Assembly (NCBI RefSeq): GCF_000142805.1 | Contig: NC_013082.1 | Coordinates: forward strand, 1,426,001 to 1,490,000 | Source: Lachancea thermotolerans CBS 6340 | Taxonomy: Eukaryota > Ascomycota > Saccharomycetes > Saccharomycetales > Saccharomycetaceae | Length of the DNA: 64,000 nt | Direction: 5' to 3' | Shown here: one piece after another, positions 36,613 to 46,530 of the stretch | How the letters are laid out: each line of letters starts with the position of its first letter | How positions within the stretch are numbered: the first letter of the stretch is position 1 | Notes under the pieces: generated by a model | Told to the model about the DNA's origin: nothing | The model's input: only the letters and a program-made list of their open reading frames with translations | Databases searched by the model: none | Program-made: the position numbers and the translations under genes

Positions 36613-38682
36613 ATGAGCGATGAGGATGTCGTGGAAAAGGCCTTGGACCTCGGAGTTGTGTACTTCAAGAATGAGGACTACAAGAATGCCAATAGCTTGT
36701 TTACCAAAGCCATGCGGTTAGCTCGCTCGTATAAGACAGAAGATATAGAGAGCATTCGGGTGTCGCACGGTTTGAGCAAGAGACCCTTTTATGAAATTGG
36801 GGAATTAGTACACCCAAGGCTGGTCAAGTTGCTTGACAACCGCGCCGCAACATGGGAGAAGATAGGAGATCTCAAAAAGGCGCTGAAAGATGCCAACAGG
36901 GCCACAAGGTTTGAGCCGTATAATTTGAAGTGTTACTTAAGGCGAGGAAAGATCCTGCAGAAGCTTCGGATGGACGGCCAAGCATTAGAGAACTACGAAG
37001 AAGGCGTAAAAGCTATCCGAGATATGACTCGGAAATACCACTTGGATCCTCCAAAAAAGCTCTACGAAGCATTAGAATATCAGAAAAATCTGGTGTCAAG
37101 AAGACTGAAGGGGCCCAAAACATCGGTCGCAAGTAAAAGCGAAAGAAAACGCACGTTGCTGCCACAAGTCATGCAACCTACTGAGAAAAAGATGGCCGTT
37201 GACACGCGGGCTATTCCCATACTAGATATCCTCGGCCAGTGTCCACTTGAAATTTTGAAGAAAATTCTTTGCAACCTTGACAGCACAGATTTGAGCAGGT
37301 GCCTCCTTGTTAGCAAAGTGTGGCATTCGCGTATTTGTTTATTGCCCTCTGTTTTCAATCGTTTTGACCTAAGCTCCTGCACGTATCGAAAAATTATCTC
37401 ATTTCAAAGATTCATCAACAAGATGTACGTTAATGCTGGGCGCCAACAGATTGACCACATTAAATTTCGCTCTTTAGCCGCATCAACTGAAAGCAAAGTT
37501 ATACCAACGCTGCTTCAGGATCTCAAGCCGCTTGTCAAAACTCTTATTATTCAACATCAATTCACAGACCTTGAGTCGATTACTACCTCTCTCGTCAGAA
37601 ACAAATCTCTGGCTGCTGGTTTGAAAGAGGTTAGCCTTACATGTGAATACAAGAAAAAGATTGGTACGCCACTAGAAGTAACTCTAATGGCTCTTTTGAA
37701 GAAAATACAAAAACTTGAAATGGTGTTTCCAAACTCTTCGAATGCCAACCGCAGTAAGGTCTCGATCGAAGACCAAAATCATGAGCTTTTTATTCGCAAC
37801 GTCCAAAATTTGAGATCAATGAGAATCATATGCAATCACAAAAACACATCTCCTCATTTTCCGTTCAAAACCATTATTACATCAGAAGCTTCATTTAGAA
37901 TTGAGAAATTATTCATATCTGGTGTAACTTTTGACACCACTATGGGGTTTGAGTGGTTGGCAAACTTCAGCAATTTGCGCGAGTTGTGGCTAGAGAACAA
38001 TAAAAATGCACAATTAGAAGAGTTTCTCCGTGTTGTGATTTACAAACCGCTGTTCAATAAACTTTCAAAACTCACATTCCGTGAACACAGAATAACTGGC
38101 AGACCTGTGAATTTGGCTCAGTATCCGCACCTAGCGGAAAACTGCAACCTGCTCAACAACTTTTCCTCCATCGAACACCTTGATGTGATGAGCAGTTCAA
38201 TAGGCGCCAAAGGGTTGTTGGCGGTTCTTTCAGCAGTGGGCCCAGACCAGCTTAAAGTATTGAATATAGGGGACTGCCCATATATTCATTTCCAGAGGGG
38301 CAATAGCAGTGGATTCCTGGACATGAGAGATCTACTACTCAAAATCCATCATATTGAGGAGCTTTGCCTTCACCAGTCTGTGGCTTTAGACGACCATGCC
38401 ATAATAGAACTGGCCAAGAACGTTCGGCATATTAAGAAAATTAGAAAGCTGGATCTTTCTTTTAACATGTCTCTCACAGGCGTTTCGATTTACCAGATGC
38501 TCCGTTCCTTCAAAGAGGAATTTATCATATTGGACAAGTTGATAATTGATGGCTGTCCGTCTGTTTCTGAGGGCACTGTGAGCGCTTTGAAAGGTAGCGG
38601 GTTTGTTAGGGAACTAGTATGTTCTTATGAAAAACTGGCCTGGGGGACCTTCGGCATCAATTCTCTAAAATATCCGTCATAA
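36613..38682 (+). CDS. DIA2: Dia2, F-box protein of the SCF ubiquitin ligase
   Basis: Substrate receptor of SCF-Dia2, which travels with the replisome and ubiquitylates Mcm7 to unload CMG helicase. Product of 689 residues (S. cerevisiae 732). N-terminal TPR-like helices span about 1-140 (DLGVVYFKNEDYKNANSLF; LLDNRAATWEKIGDLKKALKD). The F-box lies at about 208-250 (GQCPLEILKKILCNLDSTDL, then SRCLLVSKVWHSRI). Leucine-rich repeats fill the C-terminal half (FSNLRELWLENN; IRKLDLSFNMSLTG). This TPR-F-box-LRR order is diagnostic. Confidence 0.93.
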   Translation: MSDEDVVEKALDLGVVYFKNEDYKNANSLFTKAMRLARSYKTEDIESIRVSHGLSKRPFYEIGELVHPRLVKLLDNRAATWEKIGDLKKALKDANRATRFEPYNLKCYLRRGKILQKLRMDGQALENYEEGVKAIRDMTRKYHLDPPKKLYEALEYQKNLVSRRLKGPKTSVASKSERKRTLLPQVMQPTEKKMAVDTRAIPILDILGQCPLEILKKILCNLDSTDLSRCLLVSKVWHSRICLLPSVFNRFDLSSCTYRKIISFQRFINKMYVNAGRQQIDHIKFRSLAASTESKVIPTLLQDLKPLVKTLIIQHQFTDLESITTSLVRNKSLAAGLKEVSLTCEYKKKIGTPLEVTLMALLKKIQKLEMVFPNSSNANRSKVSIEDQNHELFIRNVQNLRSMRIICNHKNTSPHFPFKTIITSEASFRIEKLFISGVTFDTTMGFEWLANFSNLRELWLENNKNAQLEEFLRVVIYKPLFNKLSKLTFREHRITGRPVNLAQYPHLAENCNLLNNFSSIEHLDVMSSSIGAKGLLAVLSAVGPDQLKVLNIGDCPYIHFQRGNSSGFLDMRDLLLKIHHIEELCLHQSVALDDHAIIELAKNVRHIKKIRKLDLSFNMSLTGVSIYQMLRSFKEEFIILDKLIIDGCPSVSEGTVSALKGSGFVRELVCSYEKLAWGTFGINSLKYPS

Positions 38683-38767
38683 AAAATGAAATTGACATAT
38701 TTACGTGGATGAACACCCATTTTTATTTAATTTAATGCAGTTTCGCTGTTGGTTCAGCGGGATTTCT

Positions 38768-41317
38768 TTACTCTTCTGTTTCCCCTTTGTCTTCAGAGTC
38801 TACAGGGTCAATAGAATCGTCCACATATTCTGGATTCTTGAACTCTTGCTTTGTGGTACTCTTGCTTCTCGAAGAAGTTTTTCCTTTAGATGGATTGCCA
38901 GTACTTGTCCGGCTCACCGTGGGACTACGATTTCTATGTTGCTTCGAGTTTCTCTTGTAATAGGATTTCAAAGGCGAATCGTATGATGATACGGAATCCT
39001 TTCTTGTTGGATACTCTAGAGCAGAGCTTATTGGAGCTGAAAGTGGCGATGGCGGGCTTGTATGGTTTGATGCATAATAACTAGGGTTTTTTGAGCCATG
39101 CAGGGTGGTCAAGCTATTGCTATGCCTTTGATTTTCCAGAGTAAGGTCGGCTTCTTTCTGCTTCTCGTTGTTTGCTCCTCCAAAGCTGCCAAAAGGGATC
39201 TGACCCACGCTCTTTTTCCTATCAAGTCTTGGACTATACCCCATTAACGTTGGCAGTAATTTGGAGGATATGTGCGAGCTAGTATTGCCTGGGTGAGAAA
39301 TACTGTACCTTGAGTGGCCTCTTCCCTTTGCATATGAATCTGACTTTCGGCGATAATGATGTAGTTGCTTGCTAGCTTCTGCTATCGATATGCTTGTTTT
39401 GCCAAGAGAATGAGGGCGGCGAGATGTGTCATTCACTACTAGCAGCCTATCTGTAGCGTTTGGGTTGAGAATGGTGTCATCCAACACATTAGGCACATGG
39501 CCGTCGTTGCTAATCATTTCCGGGGTGTTTATCAAAGAAATCGAAAGGTCAGTGAATTGGAAAGGATTTTTCGTCCTGAAAGAAGGGCTGGAGATTATTC
39601 TTCCTTTTAAAAATGAAATGGCTTTGTCCAACTCGAATTCCTGCTCGCAGTGGTTTTTTATAATCGATATTTTGGGCCATGTGGCGCGAGCGCCATTGAC
39701 GGTTTCCCTGAGCAAAAATTCCGGCGATGGATTTGCTAAGAGCTCATTTATTCTAAGGAGCATGTTCATTTCCGGTAAAATTGTGATGTCACCGGAATAC
39801 TGTTGTGAAAGAATGGACCGAAACTTTGTTAACACGTTTGTTGCCACACCCAATTCGGTAGCTATTTCTAAGATGTGGATCACTTCGTTAGCCATGAAGT
39901 TGTAAACTGACGACAGATTCTGTCTAAAGCGTGCGCTAAACTCGTCCTCTATTTCGCCACCGACGCATGACACTGACATTTTGAGGAAAGGGAAAACGTG
40001 TATATTAACTTGGCACGCAATAATATGATCAACGTTAAACATTTCCGATAGCCTGGAAATAGGGAGGTCATTGTCAACCGACCCATCCACGAACTTGACA
40101 GTGCTGCTATTCCATTCGCGCGTTTCTCCTGTTTTAGGATCCTTCTCATATATTGGAGTGGAGGGAAAAATTCCTGGCAGAGAGCAAGAAGCGCACACCG
40201 CTGACCATACCAAAACATTTGGGGCTGTGAGGTTATTCAACAAACCGGGCTGTTCAAACACAGTTGCAGGAGATACGGTAATGTTTAAAATTTTCCCGGT
40301 CTTGTTGTAAGCTTCACGAAAGGTCAAATCCCCTAAGAACCCTATCATTGTCTTGACTAAGTTCTTGTTATCAAACCAAGTCCCACTTTTAAAAAACCGG
40401 GACACCTTGATGAGCAAGTTCTCACTTTGTGTCTTTTCCGAGTCATCCTGGAAAATGTTGAACTCCTTTCCAACCACGCTCTCAACCAGTTCAACCAGGT
40501 CTTGTTTGGGACATGAACACAGAATGCTAGCGACAATAGCGCCTGCACTACTGCCGCTAATTACCCTTGGAAGAAGGTCCTGTTCAAATAAAGTGGCAAG
40601 CACTCCGATGTGGAACAGGCCAAACGTACCTCCTCCGCTAAGCACGAGAGCTGTACGACCAATGTTCTTCCGGGTCTGCACAAGCATCCCTAATAGATAG
40701 TTTTCATCGAGATCAGAATTCCGCACCAGTTCCTGTAGCGCGAGCTTAGACTCCCGCATGTACTCATCGATGAGGTTTTTGGTCCCAACATGGGAGTGGC
40801 GGTAGAGGTTGACATTTCCCATGTTTCCCAGGTTACGCACCCAGGTTGTGCGGATGAGATAAAGAAGCTGAGCGTAATCACGCTTCTCGCGGGCATCGCG
40901 CATGTTCTTTGTGTGCGTTTTGATCAGCATGTAATCGTAAAGCGTGGTCTCATCCCGTGCTTTCCAATCATTGGTATGCGTGAGCTCGTCGAGCTGCAGT
41001 GCAGTAGTATACCATTCCTCATAGGAGGTCGCGTGCTGCTTTTCTTGTGTGAGCTTCTCGATGAGTACGTTTCGCTCATGGTCCCGGCTGAAGACGCGCT
41101 TCAACGCCGAAACCAAGTTGCTAAGAACTCCGCTATGACCTTGCTCATTTGCGATCTCGTCCGCATCCGTCTTTGGTGCCTCCACGTCATGCTTTTTAGC
41201 CGAACCTGACCGTCTACTGACATTCCCCTTCGAAAGGTTGCCGTTATAGTACCGGTGGATGAGCCTTTGCGTGATATCCAACCTTTCGCCACTTAACGAA
41301 AACTCCGACTTGACCAT
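38768..41317 (-). CDS. TGL4/TGL5: Patatin-domain triacylglycerol lipase, Tgl4/Tgl5 ancestor
   Basis: Lipid-droplet lipase that mobilises stored triacylglycerol; S. cerevisiae keeps two WGD copies, Tgl4 (910 residues) and Tgl5 (749). This 849-residue single gene has a helical N-terminal domain, then the patatin fold with the oxyanion loop SGGGTFGLFHIGVL (about 227-240), the nucleophile in GSSAG (255-259) and the catalytic Asp in FVDGSVDNDLP (D411). The C-terminal 270 residues are Ser/Pro/Lys-rich and probably phosphorylated; S. cerevisiae Tgl4 is activated by Cdc28. Its neighbour DIA2 is the TGL5-side neighbour in S. cerevisiae. Confidence 0.93.
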   Translation of the reverse strand: MVKSEFSLSGERLDITQRLIHRYYNGNLSKGNVSRRSGSAKKHDVEAPKTDADEIANEQGHSGVLSNLVSALKRVFSRDHERNVLIEKLTQEKQHATSYEEWYTTALQLDELTHTNDWKARDETTLYDYMLIKTHTKNMRDAREKRDYAQLLYLIRTTWVRNLGNMGNVNLYRHSHVGTKNLIDEYMRESKLALQELVRNSDLDENYLLGMLVQTRKNIGRTALVLSGGGTFGLFHIGVLATLFEQDLLPRVISGSSAGAIVASILCSCPKQDLVELVESVVGKEFNIFQDDSEKTQSENLLIKVSRFFKSGTWFDNKNLVKTMIGFLGDLTFREAYNKTGKILNITVSPATVFEQPGLLNNLTAPNVLVWSAVCASCSLPGIFPSTPIYEKDPKTGETREWNSSTVKFVDGSVDNDLPISRLSEMFNVDHIIACQVNIHVFPFLKMSVSCVGGEIEDEFSARFRQNLSSVYNFMANEVIHILEIATELGVATNVLTKFRSILSQQYSGDITILPEMNMLLRINELLANPSPEFLLRETVNGARATWPKISIIKNHCEQEFELDKAISFLKGRIISSPSFRTKNPFQFTDLSISLINTPEMISNDGHVPNVLDDTILNPNATDRLLVVNDTSRRPHSLGKTSISIAEASKQLHHYRRKSDSYAKGRGHSRYSISHPGNTSSHISSKLLPTLMGYSPRLDRKKSVGQIPFGSFGGANNEKQKEADLTLENQRHSNSLTTLHGSKNPSYYASNHTSPPSPLSAPISSALEYPTRKDSVSSYDSPLKSYYKRNSKQHRNRSPTVSRTSTGNPSKGKTSSRSKSTTKQEFKNPEYVDDSIDPVDSEDKGETEE

Positions 41318-42097
41318 CTGAAAATCGGATTTGTTGCGCGTATGGACTCCTAGGCTTTTGGTCTACAGTATTAAAGTCTCTGCGAGACTCCTGGCGTATC
41401 TAGAACCTTTCAAGCCTTAGTGACTAACTTGTCTCCGGATGGTATCAAGTTGGAATAAAGTGCTTCAGCGGCTTGGCCCCTCAAAATATGGAAATGATGA
41501 CTTCGTGGATTGTGATGTGCGATACATTGTTGAGCGAGCACGCTTCTTTGAGGCATCAAGGTCAACCGTAGCTTGCCGTCTAGTTGGTCATTAGCGTTTT
41601 GTGCGAATCATATGCTTTTGATCTTGCGCTTCTTTTCATCGCTTTATATAAGGAAATGATTTTACGTTGATTGTTTCCAACAATACCATTGAACATTCCA
41701 AAGGGGGGCATTTGGCATAAAGGCAGCAGCTTGTTGATTCTGACAAAATATCAGCTCTCATAATTCCTAATTGGCTTTACGGACTTCTACTAGCAAGAGC
41801 TTGAGCAAAGCAGCGTTTTTGTGCCCTCGTTCGAAGGTTTTGTCGTTAACAGATCTGCTTACATAGCTCACTGTCTCGAAACTAATCTAGCATCCAGTCA
41901 GGAACTAGCATGGCTGCAACAGCAGTCCTGAACCGCTTAATCCAGTACACTTTAAATGTATTCCAATGTGTGTTATTCTGTACGAAGGGAGCACAACCTT
42001 GAACTAACCTTTAATTTAATGGGTTTTGCCACCCTCTAGAAACGACCTGGGTACAACAACACACTGCAAAAAGCCATCAACAGTCTTTCAAGACCCA
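41318..42097. other. Divergent TGL4/5-RPN3 region, synteny junction
   Basis: This 780-bp region separates the chromosome XI/XV-type block from the V/X/XII-type block. It contains the RPN3 PACE element near 42025. A 30-residue ATG frame at 41910-42002 begins MAATAVLN. I found no tRNA, LTR or centromere that might mark the junction. An AACTAAC...CTCTAG combination at 42003-42040 resembles an intron end but no donor site was found. Confidence 0.5.
42025..42033 (-). promoter_or_regulatory. PACE element (Rpn4 site) upstream of RPN3
   Basis: TTTGCCACC on the plus strand is the reverse complement of GGTGGCAAA, the proteasome-associated control element bound by Rpn4. It lies 65 bp upstream of the ATG chosen for RPN3, supporting both the identity of that gene and the downstream start. 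Confidence 0.8.
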
Positions 42098-43597
42098 ATG
42101 ACCAGTGATTTGATGGAAGTGGACTCGGCCCCACAAACTGAGGTCAAAACTGATAGCGAATCGACTGTGGACAAGGTCCTACACTTGTTGCAGGATGTTT
42201 CCAAGACGACAACGACATTGGATTCCAGATTTGTGTGGAAGTCGCTGAGAGAGTTGAGCACACTCAGGTCCTCCCTTGAGAAAGAGGATTTGGCGGTGCT
42301 AGTCAATTTGCTCTATCCCGAAAGCTCAACATTCAAGGTGCCGCTTTTGAAATTCATCAATAACAATCAGAAAAGCAAGGTCGACAATGCCGAGGAGCAG
42401 CGTCAGCAGTACCCTGCGGCCTTCTACCAGCTGACTGGCGGCAATTCGGTCGATGTTTCTGGTGAAGTGAACAGCTTTCTGCATTTGTTAGTTCAGCTGT
42501 ACCTGCTGGACTCAAACCAGGTTGATCATCTGAAAGTCTTCAACTTGCAGGTAGTCATCCCAAAGGTACTCAACTTCTACAACAACCGTACCCTGGACCT
42601 GATCAACGCAAAACTATGGTTTTACATCTGCAGGGCGCATGAGCTGCGGGGCGACGCTTTTGACACTAGCATTAGGTCAGAGATGGTTAAGTTTTTGAAG
42701 ACTGCCACCCTGAAACACGACAACGAAACGAGGGCAATGCTCATCACGTTTATCCTCAGAAGCTTCCTGCAAACCGGCGAAGTTGACGCGGCTGCAGACT
42801 TCATCGGCAAAGTCGAATTTCCCGGTTCCAACGATGTCTCAAGCCCCTTAGAAGCTCGCTACTACTTCTACCTGTCCAAATTGAGTGCTATTCAGTTGGA
42901 CTACTCCACTGCCAACGAATACGTAATAGCAGCTATCCGCAAAGCTCCCAACACCAAAAAGTGCATTGGATTCCTACAGCAGGCTAACAAACTGCATTGC
43001 GCAATCGAACTTCTGATGGGAGATATTCCAGAGCTCTCATTTTTCAAGCAAAAGAACATGGAGCGTTCGCTGCTACCATATTATCACCTATCCAAAGCGG
43101 TAAAGCTCGGTGACTTGAATAAATTCACGTCCGCCATTTCCACTTACAAGAAAGAACTTGTTCATGATGGTAATTACCAGTTGTGTGTCCGTCTAAGATC
43201 TAGCGTCATCAAAACAGGGATCCGGATAATCTCGCTTACTTACAAGAAAATTTCATTGAAGGATATATGTCTCAAGCTGCGCTTGGACTCGGAGCAGACG
43301 GTGGAATACATGGTATCAAGAGCTATCAGGGACGGCGTCATCGAGGCGAAGATCAACCATGAAGAAGGATATATCGAGTCTAGCGAACTACTAAATGTCT
43401 ATGCTACCCAGCAGCCCCAGCAGCTATTTGACGAAAGAATCAGATTTGTCAATCAGCTTCACGATGAATGCGTGAAGGCCATGAGGTACCCAGAGGACGG
43501 AAATAAGGATAAAAACAAGTCTGCGGACCACGACCAATTAGACGAAATGATTGATATTTCGGATTTGGATGAAGACGACTTAGGTGACTTCTATTGA
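42098..43597 (+). CDS. RPN3: Rpn3, 26S proteasome lid subunit (PCI)
   Basis: Non-ATPase subunit of the proteasome regulatory-particle lid. From the ATG at 42098 (MTSDLMEVDS) the product is 499 residues (S. cerevisiae 523); the frame above has only a TTG. Helical repeats fill the first 330 residues (NARLWFYI-type, here INAKLWFYICRAHEL; LDYSTANEYVIAAIRKAP). The PCI domain follows with ELSFFKQKNMERSLLPYYHL, VIKTGIRIISLTYKKISL and SRAIRDGVIEAKINHEEGY. The tail is acidic (DLDEDDLGDFY). The PACE site upstream agrees with Rpn4 control. Confidence 0.95.
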   Translation: MTSDLMEVDSAPQTEVKTDSESTVDKVLHLLQDVSKTTTTLDSRFVWKSLRELSTLRSSLEKEDLAVLVNLLYPESSTFKVPLLKFINNNQKSKVDNAEEQRQQYPAAFYQLTGGNSVDVSGEVNSFLHLLVQLYLLDSNQVDHLKVFNLQVVIPKVLNFYNNRTLDLINAKLWFYICRAHELRGDAFDTSIRSEMVKFLKTATLKHDNETRAMLITFILRSFLQTGEVDAAADFIGKVEFPGSNDVSSPLEARYYFYLSKLSAIQLDYSTANEYVIAAIRKAPNTKKCIGFLQQANKLHCAIELLMGDIPELSFFKQKNMERSLLPYYHLSKAVKLGDLNKFTSAISTYKKELVHDGNYQLCVRLRSSVIKTGIRIISLTYKKISLKDICLKLRLDSEQTVEYMVSRAIRDGVIEAKINHEEGYIESSELLNVYATQQPQQLFDERIRFVNQLHDECVKAMRYPEDGNKDKNKSADHDQLDEMIDISDLDEDDLGDFY

Positions 43598-43795
43598 TCC
43601 GAGATTGGGACACCTTTATACGTACTCAAATTGTGTAATGCATAGTAGTATAGGATATTGCCGACCTTACACCATTCGAGTTTGGACGACTGAATCACTC
43701 GCCACGTGAAAGCTGTTGTTTTTAGAGTATAGAAATACCTTCTTAGCCAAGATTACATTATAAGTACCCTCATCGGGGTACTGAGCGACTTAAAG

Positions 43796-45775
43796 ATGGC
43801 TGGAGAAGAGCCTCAAGCCAATGGTTTCAGGTCTGATTCTACGTATAAAAAGCCGCTGGCAATTGATCCCAACTTAATCCGTCCTGTCCCATCTTTTGCC
43901 TCACCGACAGCAGATTCTGATAATGACCATAAAGATGACCAAAGTCAGCCCAGTACGGGTGTGACACAGCCGCTAGTTAACAACCCTTATGAGACTTTCG
44001 GCAACATGCCCTTGGATCAATTGATCCCGCTGATTTTACAGAGCCGGGGACCAGGTACTAAATTCGCAGATCTCACAGAGGAATCACTCATGGAAGAAAT
44101 CATGAAAGATGCACCCCTCCCTCAGGCGCAGCAAGATTCAGATGGGGACCTTGATATGGACGGCTCTCAACTCACAAATGACCCAGGCCAGCGAACACCT
44201 GAGCCTCAACAGATTGAAGGCCCTGCTCAAGCGGATGAAGATGCTGTGTTGTCGCAAGAACAATTCCGTCAGCTCAAAGCTAGCACAGTTCAGTCTTTGA
44301 ATTTGGCTGTCAATGAGTCTTCTTTAGCGCTTGAATTTGTATCTCTTTTACTGTCCTCAGTACGGCCCTCTGCGGCCAATGCCTCAATGTCGCCATTTCT
44401 CAAAAAGACCGTTCCACCTGCTTCATTGAATGCCGAAAAGATCCCTTTCCAAAAGCCCTCCTCCGATGAAGTGCTAGAAAGAAGTTTGATAGCAAAAGGA
44501 TGGAAGCAGAGAAGCCTGGAAGAGTCGCGAACCCTGTTGAAAGATTCATACCTGGCACTGGAGAAAAGTCTCAAAAAGGAACATAGTTATTGGTCTAAAG
44601 TGTCGCATAACATATCAAAAAAGGATGTTGTATTCAAGATGAAAGACAGAGAAACTGGAGAGAAGTCGCTCGGAATAAAATATGGCTACGAAGATTCAGG
44701 TTCTACTTATACACAGGAGCGAGGCATTGCTGTCCTGAGGCATAATTCAAAGCTGGACAACTTGGAGCTTGTTCCAGCTGACAGACAACAAGCCAATGCT
44801 CTTGGTAAAGAGAACAACGAAAAGTTTGTGAGAGTTCGCATCTTCACAAAAATTGAGGAAGAAGACGATTATATATTAACTGGCGAGTCACATCTAGACA
44901 AACTGCTCATTCCGAATCAAGTCGCCGGTGAACAAAATGACTTTCGACGCCAAATATCAAGGCTTAAGTTTTTCATTTTTGAGAAGGACCTCATGTACCA
45001 GTTAAAAAGAGAGTCCGAAAACCTTATTTCCTATGGTGTCAGTATAGAGAATGAGAATAAAATTACGATAGAATTTCCCACTGAGAAGTTGGAATTGGAG
45101 ACGATGCATGTCAATGACGACGTTATCATGAATCACCAACAAGACGCCCCTAAAACAAATGACAGGAAAGCTACTTTGGTCCTCATAATGCTTCGCATGT
45201 TGTTAGTTGTCATATACAAGAAACAGCTAAGAAAAAAGCTGCTCTGTCCACAAACTAGCATAGGAGCCTCGGCCAAGAGCCCGAAAGTGCACAAAGTGGT
45301 TGGGAGGTTACAAGACAATGAGGTGTTATTGTTGAGACCAATAATTGGTAAGTTCAAACATGAAAGTTACGTGAGCTTGCTAAAAAAAATCATTAAAGGT
45401 TTTGTTTTAGACGTCGTGGAAGGTTCGAGTGTCAGAAAAGTGGAAAATCCTAGTAATACGGTTACAATAAAAGATGAAGTGGTTTACGATAACCACATTG
45501 CTAAACTTGACAAGGAAATTCACCTATTTGACAAGATTTTGGAAATGCCGAGATCCGATCTGCTCGTTGAAACGCCTAAAGCCGGCACCATCCTATTTCT
45601 GCTACAAAGCTCGAATTATTGCAATGCAACAACGGGGGTGAAATACACAAACGGTGCAGGGGAGACCTTGTTTGATACAAGCTTTTCCAATTTTAAAGAA
45701 CTCGAAGATTTCTTGCATTTCATAGTCAGCGAGTACGTGTCAGGTGGCCAGGAAAACGGCGTTAAATATGAATAA
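43796..45775 (+). CDS. SRB4: Med17/Srb4, Mediator head subunit
   Basis: Essential scaffold of the Mediator head module, required for almost all RNA polymerase II transcription. The 659-residue product (S. cerevisiae 687) matches in the N-terminal region with LIRPVPSF, NNPYETFGNMPLDQLIPLILQ and GPGTKFADLTEESL. Further on come LEFVSLLLSSVRP, a helical segment with RSLIAKGWKQRSLEE, and the C-terminal domain with VGRLQDNEVLLLRPIIGKFKH. Identity rests on this signature and on RPN3-SRB4 adjacency (YER021W-YER022W). Confidence 0.92.
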   Translation: MAGEEPQANGFRSDSTYKKPLAIDPNLIRPVPSFASPTADSDNDHKDDQSQPSTGVTQPLVNNPYETFGNMPLDQLIPLILQSRGPGTKFADLTEESLMEEIMKDAPLPQAQQDSDGDLDMDGSQLTNDPGQRTPEPQQIEGPAQADEDAVLSQEQFRQLKASTVQSLNLAVNESSLALEFVSLLLSSVRPSAANASMSPFLKKTVPPASLNAEKIPFQKPSSDEVLERSLIAKGWKQRSLEESRTLLKDSYLALEKSLKKEHSYWSKVSHNISKKDVVFKMKDRETGEKSLGIKYGYEDSGSTYTQERGIAVLRHNSKLDNLELVPADRQQANALGKENNEKFVRVRIFTKIEEEDDYILTGESHLDKLLIPNQVAGEQNDFRRQISRLKFFIFEKDLMYQLKRESENLISYGVSIENENKITIEFPTEKLELETMHVNDDVIMNHQQDAPKTNDRKATLVLIMLRMLLVVIYKKQLRKKLLCPQTSIGASAKSPKVHKVVGRLQDNEVLLLRPIIGKFKHESYVSLLKKIIKGFVLDVVEGSSVRKVENPSNTVTIKDEVVYDNHIAKLDKEIHLFDKILEMPRSDLLVETPKAGTILFLLQSSNYCNATTGVKYTNGAGETLFDTSFSNFKELEDFLHFIVSEYVSGGQENGVKYE

Positions 45776-45825
45776 ATAAAATAGTGTGTAAGATATACTA
45801 TATGCGCGTATGTAGCCTTCGTGGT

Positions 45826-46359
45826 TCACTCTTCGGCGCTCGAATTTTCTATCTCCTCCAGCTCCGCGCCGCTTAGTTCGGCGTCTTCCTCATATAACAT
45901 TTGATCTTCAGCTAGTATTCTGTTTGCTCTTTTGAAGTCTTCATTCTTTTCATCACGTATAGCAGAGAAGATCAAGAAGTTCATCCAAACCTCACAAAAT
46001 CCATAAATGAAAACAGCGTTGTTGTGGATGTATAGGTTTCCTTCCATGTAATATGAGAGCGCGGTGAGAATGAAGAAGAACATTAGCCGGATAGGAACGA
46101 TTGACTCAAAAAACACTCTGTTCTTTTCTAGTAATGGAATAAAATCGTGCGTTGCCAGGAGGCCGAACAGCACAGATATCAGGCCAAGCTGGGCACTATG
46201 GGATGGCAGAATCAGGGCAGGAAGGCCCATCGAGTGTGTAAATAATAACACCGATGGATTTGATAATACCATGTTTACGTCTTTAAGGCAGGCAAACGCC
46301 AGAAAAGACAAAAATGCCACTCTGAAAAACGTAACATTCACGGAAGAGAGGACACCCAT
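45826..46359 (-). CDS. ILM1: Ilm1, ER membrane protein
   Basis: Small ER membrane protein reported to affect mitochondrial DNA maintenance and potassium handling; its molecular activity is not established. The 177-residue product (S. cerevisiae 203) has about four hydrophobic segments (residues 8-26, 43-66, 83-101 and 110-129). Conserved blocks include QLGLISVLFGL, HDFIPLLE, SIVPIRLMFFFILTALSY and IRDEKNEDFKRANR, followed by an acidic tail. The ATG at 46359 is the first in frame. It is convergent with SRB4 (50 bp between stops). Confidence 0.9.
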   Translation of the reverse strand: MGVLSSVNVTFFRVAFLSFLAFACLKDVNMVLSNPSVLLFTHSMGLPALILPSHSAQLGLISVLFGLLATHDFIPLLEKNRVFFESIVPIRLMFFFILTALSYYMEGNLYIHNNAVFIYGFCEVWMNFLIFSAIRDEKNEDFKRANRILAEDQMLYEEDAELSGAELEEIENSSAEE

Positions 46360-46530
46360 TTTTGCTTGCTTACTACCGATCTAGTATATTAATTCAGCTC
46401 AAGTTAAATGTTCTAACTGAAAAATTAAGGCCGCCGATGAGACCTTCGTACGTAATGTATAATATCCTTACTACACTGCATTTCTTATTTAACTCCAAAC
46501 CTTTAGCCATACCCAAGCCTTTAGAAGCGC

